In this document: positions 1 through 7,509 of the stretch, piece by piece
How the letters are laid out: every line of letters begins with the position of its first letter
How positions within the stretch are numbered: the stretch's first letter is position 1
NCBI GenBank assembly: GCA_947167845.1
Contig: CAMVJQ010000002.1
Coordinates: 30,106-94,105 of the forward strand
Reading direction: 5' to 3'
Source of the DNA: an uncultured Prevotella sp.
GTDB taxonomy: Bacteria; Bacteroidota; Bacteroidia; Bacteroidales; Bacteroidaceae
DNA length: 64,000 nt
Made by a program: the position numbers and the translations under genes
The notes under the pieces: generated by a model
The model's database searches: none
What the model saw: only the letters and a program-made list of their open reading frames with translations
Told to the model about the DNA's origin: nothing

Positions 1-15
1 TAAAACTATACGATT

Positions 16-150
16 ATGGAAGCAAGAATGAATCGTGAACAGGCCATCAATTGGCTGAAGAACGCGCAGAAGCGCCAGCAGGAGTGGCAACAGGAAGTGA
101 AACAGCGCTGGGCCGAAAGACTTCAGCAGACAATGGCCACAACCGTATGA
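16..150 (+). CDS. small basic hypothetical protein (44 aa)
   Basis: The frame runs ATG to TGA and gives a 44-residue protein very rich in Gln, Lys, Arg, Glu and Trp (it begins MEARMNREQAINWLKNAQKR). It looks like one amphipathic helix, with no signal peptide or membrane segment. Codon choice (CTG, CAG, AAG, GCC) matches the long genes in this window, which supports real coding. A strong GC-rich hairpin follows 9 nt after the stop. No promoter can be judged because the window edge is 15 nt upstream. I do not recognise the family. It could be a free small protein or the last gene of an operon that begins outside the window. Confidence 0.45.
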   Translation: MEARMNREQAINWLKNAQKRQQEWQQEVKQRWAERLQQTMATTV

Positions 151-158
151 AGCAGTTG

Positions 159-185
159 CTCACAGGGGGTCTGTCCCCCTGTGAG
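159..185. repeat. perfect GC-rich hairpin after the first small gene
   Basis: CTCACAGGGGG and CCCCCTGTGAG form an 11-bp perfect stem around a 5-nt loop. No T-tract follows on either strand, so it is not a classical intrinsic terminator. It may stabilise the 3' end of the small upstream gene or be one of the dispersed palindromes of this genome. Confidence 0.5.
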
Positions 186-198
186 GTAATGAACCCAA

Positions 199-367
199 GG
201 AGGGCGGCTCCGAACGCCACGGCAAGCGGATGGCCGCCCTCCCTTTCTCTCTAAAGCCTCTCCGCCGTGAGCGGCGCTACTTGGAGGCCAGGAACGAGCC
301 TCTCCGCCGCGAGTGGCGCTACTTGGAGGGCGGCTCCGAAAGCCACGACGCACGGATGCCGCCCTCC
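199..367. repeat. REP-like palindromic repeat pair filling the gap 151-474
   Basis: Two near-identical palindromic units, 199-242 and 325-367, begin GGAGGGCGGCTCCGAA and end GCCGCCCTCC, so each can fold into a long stem. Between them a shorter segment (CTCTCCGCC...GGCGCTACTTGGAGG) is itself repeated twice. Open frames crossing this block on both strands are by-products of the repeat. The rest of the gap up to 474 holds only the promoter of the next gene. Confidence 0.6.
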
Positions 368-437
368 TTTCTTCTCCCTCTCCGCCGCGCAACGCTAAAA
401 TTTCCGCAGAAACCGCAGGAATATCGGGAAAAAGTTG

Positions 438-445
438 TAACTTTG
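438..445 (+). promoter_or_regulatory. Bacteroidetes -7 box (TAACTTTG)
   Basis: TAACTTTG fits the Bacteroidetes -7 consensus TAnnTTTG and lies 29 nt before the ATG at 475. No clear -33 TTTG was seen at the expected distance. Confidence 0.55.
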
Positions 446-474
446 CAGCCAAGAATCATTAAAAACAAAAGAAT

Positions 475-762
475 ATGGCAACAACAACAGCAATCCATCC
501 ACAGCCAGGTAGGTTCATGGTTGATTTCGAAGACATCAGCATGCTTCGTGACATTAAGAAAGCCATTTCCATGGTGCGCGGTGTCACCAAGGTCAGCGTT
601 CCGCGCAGCAAGCGTCTCACTGGCTACGAGCAGGCACGTCTCGACGTAGAGCAGGGCCGCATTTGCAGATATGACAGTCTGGACGATTTCATCAAGGAGA
701 TAGAGAGCAGCCCAGACGGTGGGCGACTGGAGAGGTTCGACTCCTCGCTTTTGCGACTATAA
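475..762 (+). CDS. hypothetical 95-aa protein, antitoxin-like C-terminus
   Basis: The 95-residue cytoplasmic protein has no signal peptide or membrane segment. Its second half (YEQARLDVEQGRICRYDSLDDFIKEIES) resembles the helical tail of RelB/DinJ-type antitoxins, where a 'KxDxxxGRxxxxDSxDDFxxE' pattern is common. No toxin-like gene lies next to it: downstream is convergent murI, upstream are repeats. It has its own TAnnTTTG promoter. The antitoxin reading is only a resemblance; it may be an orphan antitoxin or an unrelated small conserved protein. Confidence 0.6.
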   Translation: MATTTAIHPQPGRFMVDFEDISMLRDIKKAISMVRGVTKVSVPRSKRLTGYEQARLDVEQGRICRYDSLDDFIKEIESSPDGGRLERFDSSLLRL

Positions 763-795
763 AAATTTTTAATTTAATCAAAATTCTCACACAGA

Positions 796-1629
796 TTACT
801 CCAGTGTGGTGTTTTCCACCTCGACAGGTTCGTGGAGAAATATTTGTGCCTGCTCCTTGAACTTGTCAGGATTCTCCGTGGTGAGATAATGGGCGGTGGC
901 TCCCTTGGAGCATTTCTGCTCTATCTGCGGGTGACGCTCCAGATAGTGCGCCAAACTATCGGCCACGTATTCGCCCTGTGGCACCACGCGGACACCGTCG
1001 GGCAGATACTTCAGGATTTTTGGCATCAGAAGGGGATAGTGGGTGCAGCCGAGGATGAGGGTGTCAATCTGAGGGTCGAGGCGCATGATCTGGTCGATGC
1101 GCTTCTTGACGAAGTAGTCGGCACCGGGGGAGTCGGCCTCGTTGTATTCCACCAGCGGCACCCAGAAAGGACAGGCCACACCGCTGACTTCGATGTCGGG
1201 GTGCAGTTTCTGAATCTCCAGTTTGTAACTCTCACTCTTGATTGTCCCCTCCGTAGCCAGTACGCCTACGTGACGACTCTTCGTGAGGTCGCCGATCACT
1301 TCCGCCGTCGGGCGGATGACGCCAAGGACCCGTCGGTTAGGGTCAATATTCGGAAGGTCTTTCTGCTGGATGGTGCGGAGGGCTTTGGCTGAGGCCGTGT
1401 TGCAGCCGAGGATGACGAGATGACAGCCCATCTCAAAGAGTTTAGTGACAGCCTGGCGTGTAAACTCATAGACCACATCAAACGAACGTGGCCCATACGG
1501 CGCTCGGGCGTTGTCGCCCAGATAGAGGTAGTCGTATTGGGGAAGTTGCTGGCGGATGCCATGCAGGATGGTCAGACCGCCGTAGCCACTGTCGAAGACG
1601 CCGATGGGCCCTGGGTTATTGGAGAGCAT
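796..1629 (-). CDS. murI: glutamate racemase
   Basis: The enzyme interconverts L- and D-glutamate for peptidoglycan synthesis in the cytoplasm. Both catalytic-cysteine motifs are present: LGCNTASA in the N-terminal half and LGCTHYPLL in the C-terminal half, and the protein starts with the family hallmark GVFDSGYGG. I chose the ATG at 1629 (MLSNNPGPIGVFDSGYGG), which gives 277 residues, normal for the family; a longer in-frame extension would add a Pro/Ser-rich stretch lying inside the upstream gene. With this start the gene overlaps the end of the preceding OmpH gene by 14 nt, suggesting translational coupling. It is the last gene of the bamA-ompH operon. Confidence 0.95.
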   Translation of the reverse strand: MLSNNPGPIGVFDSGYGGLTILHGIRQQLPQYDYLYLGDNARAPYGPRSFDVVYEFTRQAVTKLFEMGCHLVILGCNTASAKALRTIQQKDLPNIDPNRRVLGVIRPTAEVIGDLTKSRHVGVLATEGTIKSESYKLEIQKLHPDIEVSGVACPFWVPLVEYNEADSPGADYFVKKRIDQIMRLDPQIDTLILGCTHYPLLMPKILKYLPDGVRVVPQGEYVADSLAHYLERHPQIEQKCSKGATAHYLTTENPDKFKEQAQIFLHEPVEVENTTLE

Positions 1630-2131
1630 CCTGAATGGTCTGATTGATGTCTTCACCCATGGCGGGGTCGATGTAGGGACAGGCTTCTGCGTCGGTATTG
1701 ATGACGAGGGCATAGCCGCGATCTTTGGCTATGGTGGCGATGACTTCGTTGAGCCGAGCCTTGAGCGGAGCCATCATTTCCTGTTCGGTGTTAGCCAGTT
1801 GTTGCAGGCTCTCTTTCTTGAAGTCGATATTCTTCGTCATCAGCTCCTGCAGTTCTGTTTGGCGCTTTCGGAGGATGGTCTTTGGGAACTCACGCTGTCC
1901 GTCGAGGAAGTCCTCGTATTTACGATTGAACTCATCCTCCACGCGCTTCATCTCTGCCTCATACTGGCCTCGCAGGGTCTGCATCTTCTGCTGTACCAGA
2001 CGGTAGTCGGGCATCGCCTCGATGGCTTGCTTGTAACTGAGGTATCCGAAATGGATACCACTGATGCTATCCTGGGCATTGACGCTCAGGATAGCAAACA
2101 GGGATATGATGATGATAGAGAGTCGCCTCAT
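1616..2131 (-). CDS. OmpH/Skp family periplasmic chaperone (copy 1)
   Basis: The 171-residue protein has a cleavable signal peptide (about residues 1-19, ending SVNAQ) and the long charged coiled-coil arm typical of OmpH/Skp (about residues 45-115). In this family the trimer holds unfolded outer-membrane proteins in the periplasm and delivers them to BamA. It is the third of three tandem OmpH paralogs downstream of bamA; the preceding paralog ends 1 nt before this start, and murI overlaps its end. Two OmpH genes after bamA are usual in Bacteroidales; three here suggests a lineage duplication. Confidence 0.9.
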   Translation of the reverse strand: MRRLSIIIISLFAILSVNAQDSISGIHFGYLSYKQAIEAMPDYRLVQQKMQTLRGQYEAEMKRVEDEFNRKYEDFLDGQREFPKTILRKRQTELQELMTKNIDFKKESLQQLANTEQEMMAPLKARLNEVIATIAKDRGYALVINTDAEACPYIDPAMGEDINQTIQDALQ

Positions 2132-2132
2132 A

Positions 2133-2636
2133 TTACTTCAGTCCGAGTTTGGTCTTCACCTGAGCAGTGATGTCGGTGCTGAGAGTGGTGCTGATGTAGG
2201 GGAGAGAGCCCATCTCAACGATATAGGTGAAACTGCCAGCCTGGCCCACGGCCTTGATGGCGTCGAGCACCTTGGTCTGGATGGCCTGCATCTTCTCCTG
2301 TGAAGCCTTGGCCAGGGCCTGCTGGTTGTCCTGGTAACTCTGCTGAATCTTCTGATACATATCCTGCAGTTCCTGCTGGCGGCGCTGCTTGATATTGTCG
2401 GGCAGGGTGGCCTGCTCCTTGTCGAAGGCTTCACCCTTCTTCTGGAGTTCGTCCTGCATGCTCTTCAGGTCGGCCTCATACTGAGCCTGAAGGGCGTCGA
2501 TCTCACTCTTGGCCTTGTTGTATTCGGGCATGGCCTGGATGATTTCCTGGGTATTCACATGACCGAACTTACCCTGTGCGTTGGCGGTAGCGAAACCGCA
2601 GATGGCGCAAATAGCGCAAATGATAAATTTCTTCAT
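2133..2636 (-). CDS. OmpH/Skp family periplasmic chaperone (copy 2)
   Basis: The 167-residue protein has a signal peptide (cleavage near ANAQ at about 21) and an OmpH/Skp coiled coil rich in Gln, Lys and Glu (about residues 45-110). The tail (MGSLPYISTTLSTDITAQVK) is the conserved head domain. It lies between two other OmpH copies in the bamA operon. The signal peptide core IICAICAICG is encoded by a 9-bp near-repeat (ATTTGCGCT, ATTTGCGCC, ATCTGCGGT), a pattern shared in kind with copy 3. Predicted role: chaperone for outer-membrane proteins in transit to the Bam complex. Confidence 0.9.
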   Translation of the reverse strand: MKKFIICAICAICGFATANAQGKFGHVNTQEIIQAMPEYNKAKSEIDALQAQYEADLKSMQDELQKKGEAFDKEQATLPDNIKQRRQQELQDMYQKIQQSYQDNQQALAKASQEKMQAIQTKVLDAIKAVGQAGSFTYIVEMGSLPYISTTLSTDITAQVKTKLGLK

Positions 2637-2704
2637 TGTTAGACTTTTATTTAATTGTTATTATTTTCGACCCCTCTAACTCCCCTTGTAGGGGGAGGAC
2701 TGGG

Positions 2705-3223
2705 TTAGTTGGCGTAGCCGAGTTTACGGAGCACTTCCGACGATATGTCGATCTTTGGCGACCCGAAGATGATGCCCGTGTCGCTGGCACGGTCGAGCAC
2801 AAGTTGGTAGCCGCGCATGTCGGCCACGTCCTTGACGGCATTGTAAATCTCGTCCTGTATGGGGTTCATCAGGGCGGTGCGTTTCTTGTAGAGTTCACCG
2901 TCGGGACCGAAGTACTTCTTCTTCAGGTCGGCGGCTTCCTTCTCCTTGGCGACGATGGCATCCTGCTTGGCCTTCTTCTGTTCTTGCGAGAGGAAGACAA
3001 CCTCGTTCTGATAGGTCTTGTAGAGGGTCTGGGCCTCTGTCGTGATGGCTTCCACTTCAGCCTGCCATTTCTTGGATACCTGATTCAGTTGCTCGTTGGC
3101 CCGTTCGTAGGCAGGGATATTCTTCAGGATATACTCCATATCCACAAGTGCGAACTTTTGTGCTGCGGCTGATGTGTAGCCGCAGATTACACAGATAACA
3201 CAGATAATTGCTTTTCTAATCAT
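2705..3223 (-). CDS. OmpH/Skp family periplasmic chaperone (copy 3)
   Basis: The 172-residue secreted protein has a signal peptide ending SAAAQ at about residue 22 and the OmpH/Skp fold: FALVDMEYIL head strand, central coiled coil (about 45-120), and a C-terminal head strand set (GIIFGSPKIDISSEVLRKLG). The signal core IICVICVICG comes from three 9-bp units (ATTATCTGT, GTTATCTGT, GTAATCTGC). It is the first OmpH gene after bamA, 33 nt downstream of it, and that gap is a heptamer array. It should act with BamA in outer-membrane protein biogenesis. Confidence 0.9.
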   Translation of the reverse strand: MIRKAIICVICVICGYTSAAAQKFALVDMEYILKNIPAYERANEQLNQVSKKWQAEVEAITTEAQTLYKTYQNEVVFLSQEQKKAKQDAIVAKEKEAADLKKKYFGPDGELYKKRTALMNPIQDEIYNAVKDVADMRGYQLVLDRASDTGIIFGSPKIDISSEVLRKLGYAN

Positions 3224-3225
3224 AA

Positions 3226-3253
3226 TTCTCAGTTTTCAATTCTCAATTCTCAA
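3226..3253. repeat. heptamer quartet at the bamA-ompH junction
   Basis: Four adjacent 7-bp units (TTCTCAG, TTTTCAA, TTCTCAA, TTCTCAA) fill the gap between the bamA stop and the ompH copy 3 start. Confidence 0.85.
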
Positions 3254-3256
3254 TTA

Positions 3257-5944
3257 TTAGAACTCCTGTCCGAGGATGAAGTGGAAGTTGCTGCCACCCT
3301 TCGAACGGCTGCCTGACTGATTGGTAGTCACGTAGTCGAAGCCATAGGCCCAGTCGATACCCATCAGGCCGACCATCGGGAGGAAGATGCGCACGCCCAC
3401 ACCGGCCGAACGCTTCATGTCGAAGGGGTTGAACTTGCCCGGTGACGACCAGGCATTACCTGCCTCCAGGAAGCCAAGGCCATAGATGGTGGTGTTGCCA
3501 AGCATGAAGGGATAGCGCAGTTCCAGGGTGAAACGGTCATAGGCGTATGAGTTGTACGAGGAGATCTGCTTGCCCTCCATCATGTCCTCATAGGCTGACG
3601 AGTAGGACAGCGAGCCGTTTTCATAACCGCGCAGGGCGATGGTCTCCTCTGCATAGCCATAACTGTAGCCGCTCATACCGTCGCCACCCACGTAGAAGGT
3701 CTCAAACGGTGAGCGCTTGTTGTTGTTGTAGGCGCCTAGCAGTCCCATCTCCACACGCGTCATCAGCACGAAGCACTTCGAACCGCCTGTGAGGGCAGTA
3801 TAGGTTCTTGACTTGAATTTCCATTTGTGGTACTCAATCCAGCGGTAAACATCCTGGAGTTCGTCCTCGTAGGTTGCCGACTGGGTGTTCTTGGCCAGTT
3901 TAGAGTAGTCTTTCTTGTCGAAGAGCGACCAGGGCGGCGTCAGTGTGACGGAGGCTGTGAACTCGGAGCCGTGGCGCGGGAAGAGCGGATTGTCCGTTGA
4001 AGTACGTGCCAGTGTCAGGCCGAGGTTGATATTGTTACAGTTTCCGTTGTGGATATAGAAGTAACTCCAGTCGCGCAGCATATAGCGGGTGTAGCCGAGG
4101 GTGGCCTGTAACTGGAAGTAGTCGTCAGGCCAGCGGAGACGCTTACCCCAGCCGATGGAGGCGCCGAACACACGCATCGTCTTGTCGTCGTCGAGCATCG
4201 ACTCGTAGTTGTAGGCATAGTTATTATACGAACCGTAGCCATAACTATACAGATAATAGTTGTTGTAGAACGAGTTGTTACGATAGTAACTGGAGATGTC
4301 GCTCTGCTTGGAGTAGAAGGCACTGACATTGAAGGAGTTCGGACGTTTGCCCCCGAACCAGTTGGTGCCGTAGTTGGCGCTCAGTGAACTATAGTAACTA
4401 CCGTTGGTCTGGAAACTGAAGCCCAATTGCTCTCCGTCGCCATAGGGCAGGATGCCGCGGTGCAGTTTGTTCTTTCCGAACAGGTTGCGGATGGAGAAGT
4501 TATTGAACTTGATACCGATACGGCCGATAATACCTGTCTGACCCCATCCGAGTGAGAACTCCAACTGGTCGTTCGACTTTTGTTCCAACTGCCAGTTGAT
4601 GTCCACCGTGCCGTCCTCGCCGTTAGGCTTGATGTCCGGATTCACCTTCTCTGCATCAAAGAATCCCATAGAGGCGATTTCACGGGCGGAACGCATGATG
4701 GCGTCTTTGTTGAACAGGTCGCCTGGTTTCGTACGTAGTTCGCGGCGTACCACTTCTTCGTAGAGGCGGTCGTTACCATAGATGCGCACATGATTCAGGC
4801 GGGCCTGAGGTCCTTCAACGATACGCATTTCCAGATCGATGGAGTCGCCGGTGATGTTCACTTCTACAGGGTCGATGTTGGAGAAAACATAACCGTTGTT
4901 GTAGTAGTAGTTGCCTGCGGCGTCATCGTCTTCCTTGAGTCGCTTGCTGATCTGCTTCTGGTTGTAGACGTCACCTTTCTTCATCCCCAGTACAGCGTTC
5001 AGGTAGTCGGTAGTCACCACAGTATTGCCCACCCAGGTGATATTGCGGATATGGTACTTGTCGCCCTCTTCAATTTTCACGAGCACGTTGACGTGCTTCT
5101 CGTCATTGTTCCAGACAGAGTCTTCGAGGATAGTGGCATCGCGGAATCCCAGTTCGTTGTATTTCTCTATCAACTTCTGTTTGGCTTCCTTATAGCGCTC
5201 GTCCGTGAACTTCTTCGACTTGAAGAGGTTAGCCAACTTGCCTGCCTCGTGGATCTTTCCAAAGGCACCCTTGGTGAAGAGGGTTCCCTTGATCTTCGAG
5301 TCTGTCAGTTTCTTGTTGCCGACCAGATAGATGTTACGCACCTTCATCTTGTCCTTCTTGTCGATGTCGATGTCGAGCACCACCTGCCCTTTGTTGTTGG
5401 GATCGTCGCGCTGTACGATGTTGATTTCGGCATTCTTGTAGCCCTTCTCGTCGAAGTATTTTTTTGCCAGGATTTTGGCGCGGTCAATCATGTTAGGCGT
5501 AATCTGGTTGCCCTTGATTATACCCAACTTGGACTCCATGTCCTCACGCTCCGACTTCTTAAGCCCCAGATAGTTGATGGTGCTCACACGGGGGCGCAGG
5601 GCCAGTGAGATACGCAAGTAGATCTTAGAGCCCACAATGGAGTCGGCACTGATCTGTGCCTTGGAGAAGAGGCCGTGGCGCCAATAGCGCTTCACGGCTT
5701 CTGTAATCTGGTTGCCTGGCACTTCAATTTCTTGGCCGACGGTCAGGCCTGACAGACCAGTCAGCACATAGTCCTCATAGCCCTCGACACCCTCCACAGC
5801 GATGCCGCCGATGGTGCATGTACGTGGCGTGCCCGCGTATGAGATGTCGGGATTGACAATCTTGTCCTGGGCGGAGGCAGTGAATAGTGAACAGTGAATA
5901 GTGAATAGTACAGCCAGTACTTTCACCATCCACGTCGCTTTCAT
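3257..5944 (-). CDS. bamA: outer membrane protein assembly factor BamA
   Basis: This is the Omp85-family beta-barrel that folds and inserts outer-membrane proteins. The signal peptide (MKATWMVKV to TASAQ, about 26 aa) is followed by about five POTRA repeats (roughly residues 35-440) and a C-terminal surface-antigen barrel that ends in ILGQEF, with the usual terminal Phe. The barrel carries a Tyr/Asn/Ser-rich insertion (YYRNNSFYNNYYLYSYGYGS). I chose the ATG at 5944 because it opens the signal peptide; another ATG at 5974 would add ten residues. The hydrophobic core LFTIHCSLFTAS is encoded by four heptamers (5879-5906). It follows uppS by about 40 nt and precedes three ompH genes. Confidence 0.95.
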   Translation of the reverse strand: MKATWMVKVLAVLFTIHCSLFTASAQDKIVNPDISYAGTPRTCTIGGIAVEGVEGYEDYVLTGLSGLTVGQEIEVPGNQITEAVKRYWRHGLFSKAQISADSIVGSKIYLRISLALRPRVSTINYLGLKKSEREDMESKLGIIKGNQITPNMIDRAKILAKKYFDEKGYKNAEINIVQRDDPNNKGQVVLDIDIDKKDKMKVRNIYLVGNKKLTDSKIKGTLFTKGAFGKIHEAGKLANLFKSKKFTDERYKEAKQKLIEKYNELGFRDATILEDSVWNNDEKHVNVLVKIEEGDKYHIRNITWVGNTVVTTDYLNAVLGMKKGDVYNQKQISKRLKEDDDAAGNYYYNNGYVFSNIDPVEVNITGDSIDLEMRIVEGPQARLNHVRIYGNDRLYEEVVRRELRTKPGDLFNKDAIMRSAREIASMGFFDAEKVNPDIKPNGEDGTVDINWQLEQKSNDQLEFSLGWGQTGIIGRIGIKFNNFSIRNLFGKNKLHRGILPYGDGEQLGFSFQTNGSYYSSLSANYGTNWFGGKRPNSFNVSAFYSKQSDISSYYRNNSFYNNYYLYSYGYGSYNNYAYNYESMLDDDKTMRVFGASIGWGKRLRWPDDYFQLQATLGYTRYMLRDWSYFYIHNGNCNNINLGLTLARTSTDNPLFPRHGSEFTASVTLTPPWSLFDKKDYSKLAKNTQSATYEDELQDVYRWIEYHKWKFKSRTYTALTGGSKCFVLMTRVEMGLLGAYNNNKRSPFETFYVGGDGMSGYSYGYAEETIALRGYENGSLSYSSAYEDMMEGKQISSYNSYAYDRFTLELRYPFMLGNTTIYGLGFLEAGNAWSSPGKFNPFDMKRSAGVGVRIFLPMVGLMGIDWAYGFDYVTTNQSGSRSKGGSNFHFILGQEF
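5879..5906. repeat. bamA: heptamer quartet inside the bamA signal-peptide coding region
   Basis: The forward strand reads AGTGAAT, AGTGAAC, AGTGAAT, AGTGAAT. Read on the minus strand it encodes the hydrophobic core of the BamA signal peptide. Confidence 0.85.
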
Positions 5945-5985
5945 GTCTCTATACCTTATTATATTATATAGCATTTTCTTGGATA

Positions 5986-6789
5986 CTATTTACTATCACT
6001 TTTCACTTCTTCTGCCTCCACTTGTGCTTCTGTCTTTCCGAAACGGCGCTGGCGACCTTGGTAGTCGGCAATAGCCTTGTGCAGTTCAGCCTCGTCGAAG
6101 TCGGGCCAGTAGGTGTCACAGAAGTATAGTTCGCTGTAGGCAATTTGCCAGAGTAGATAATTGGATATGCGCAGTTCGCCACCTGTACGGATCAACAGGT
6201 CCGGGTCGGGCATGAAGTTGGTCTCCAGATGCTCACAGATGGTCTCTTCTGTAATGTCCTGTGGGAAGATGCCACCAGTCTTTATGGTTTCCAGCCACTT
6301 CGAAGGGGTGGGGAGGTCAGTCTGGTCACGCACTTCTGCCACGATCTTCTTGACGGCCTCTGTAATTTCCCAACGACTGGAGTAACTCAGGGCGATGACG
6401 GCTGTCATGCGGTCATTCTTGGCCGTATGCTCTTCAAGTTCCTCGATTTTCTCCAGCACCACGTCAGGCAGACGTTTCCTGTCGCCAATCATGCGGAAGC
6501 GTACGTTGTTCTTCATGAAGATCTCTTCCTCCAGCGAAGTGAGGATAAGCCCCATCAGGGCAGAGACTTCTTCGGCAGGACGGTTCCAGTTCTCAGTGGA
6601 GAAGGTGTAGAGAGTCAGGTATTTGACTCCCAGCCGTGTGCACTCTGAAGTGATCTTATGAACGGTATCGACACCAGCCTGATGGCCGAAACTGCGTTCC
6701 TTTCCGCGTTCGTTGGCCCAGCGCCCGTTGCCGTCCATGATGATGGCAATGTGCTGCGGAATGCGATTCATGTCCAGTTGCTCTGTCAT
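5986..6789 (-). CDS. uppS: isoprenyl transferase (undecaprenyl diphosphate synthase)
   Basis: It is a cis-prenyltransferase that makes the C55 lipid carrier for peptidoglycan and surface glycans from farnesyl-PP and isopentenyl-PP at the inner face of the membrane. Family motifs are clear: [10 protein letters not shown] (catalytic Asp) near residue 18, [17 protein letters not shown], and [19 protein letters not shown] near the C-terminus. At 267 residues it is normal length, with a short charged extension at the end. It lies 3 nt after the PorG-like gene and just before bamA, an arrangement known from Porphyromonas. Confidence 0.95.
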   Translation of the reverse strand: MTEQLDMNRIPQHIAIIMDGNGRWANERGKERSFGHQAGVDTVHKITSECTRLGVKYLTLYTFSTENWNRPAEEVSALMGLILTSLEEEIFMKNNVRFRMIGDRKRLPDVVLEKIEELEEHTAKNDRMTAVIALSYSSRWEITEAVKKIVAEVRDQTDLPTPSKWLETIKTGGIFPQDITEETICEHLETNFMPDPDLLIRTGGELRISNYLLWQIAYSELYFCDTYWPDFDEAELHKAIADYQGRQRRFGKTEAQVEAEEVKSDSK

Positions 6790-6792
6790 ATC

Positions 6793-7503
6793 TTAATATC
6801 TGTCGTTGTTACACGTTTTACATTTGGCCCACAGGTCATAGGTGACTGCCAGTTGCAGTATGCTATAGCCGTCGGTGTTCTTGAAGATGCCGCTGCTCTG
6901 GATGCCGTAGGGGTCTTTGACCCCGTCGAGTTTGTCGTTCAGCGTGAAGTGCATCACCCACTCGGCTGTCAGGTTCAGACGGTCGCCTGCTTTGTACTTC
7001 AGTCCCACTCCCACTGGGATGTTAATGGCCATACCGCCTTCAGGCTTGCCGTGGTGGGTGGCTCCCAGTCCCAGGATGATGCATGGCGTCAGGCGCTTGG
7101 CTCCTCTGTATTCCCGTCCTGTGCCGAAGGCCCAGAAGTTATACTCGATGCGGGCACTTGCGTCGATGAGTGTCTTGTCGAAGGCATACGGCTCTTCCTG
7201 TGGGTACCACGTCTTGACCTTGTCCGACGAGCCCTTGAGTTTGCCGAAGCCAACAGTCAGGCCCATCGACAGTCTCGGATTCATCCGATATTTGGCTATC
7301 AGTGCGCCCCAGGGCTGCATCCCTTTCAGGATATTGCCGTTGTAGTCTCCCACGTAGGCCACTGTCCCGAGTCCTGCTCCTATTTCCAGCCGGTATTCCG
7401 GCTCTTCCTGTGCGTTGGCTGACAGCGAGAAGCGGGTGAAAGCAAAGAGCAGCAGTGAGATGACTGCCCTCCAGCGCCTTCTTTCTGTAGTCACGTCTCG
7501 CAT
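6793..7503 (-). CDS. porG: PorG-like outer membrane protein (DUF6089), type IX secretion
   Basis: The 236-residue protein has a basic N-terminus, a signal peptide ending SANAQ near residue 31, then alternating amphipathic strands of a small beta-barrel (GAGLGTVAYVGDYNG, YNFWAFGTG, PCIILGLGATHH). In Porphyromonas the protein next to uppS and bamA is PorG, an outer-membrane type IX secretion component with this domain; position, size and sequence character agree here. Two Cys near the C-terminus (KCKTCNND) are retained. Start is the ATG at 7503, 6 nt after the preceding lipoprotein stop. Assignment rests on synteny and general resemblance rather than alignment. Confidence 0.7.
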   Translation of the reverse strand: MRDVTTERRRWRAVISLLLFAFTRFSLSANAQEEPEYRLEIGAGLGTVAYVGDYNGNILKGMQPWGALIAKYRMNPRLSMGLTVGFGKLKGSSDKVKTWYPQEEPYAFDKTLIDASARIEYNFWAFGTGREYRGAKRLTPCIILGLGATHHGKPEGGMAINIPVGVGLKYKAGDRLNLTAEWVMHFTLNDKLDGVKDPYGIQSSGIFKNTDGYSILQLAVTYDLWAKCKTCNNDRY

Positions 7504-7509
7504 CGGTCG

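Noticed and set aside
123..649. Overlapping open frames in the REP-like region
   Set aside because: Arg/Pro/Ser-rich translations of palindromes; the real genes are at 16-150 and 475-762.
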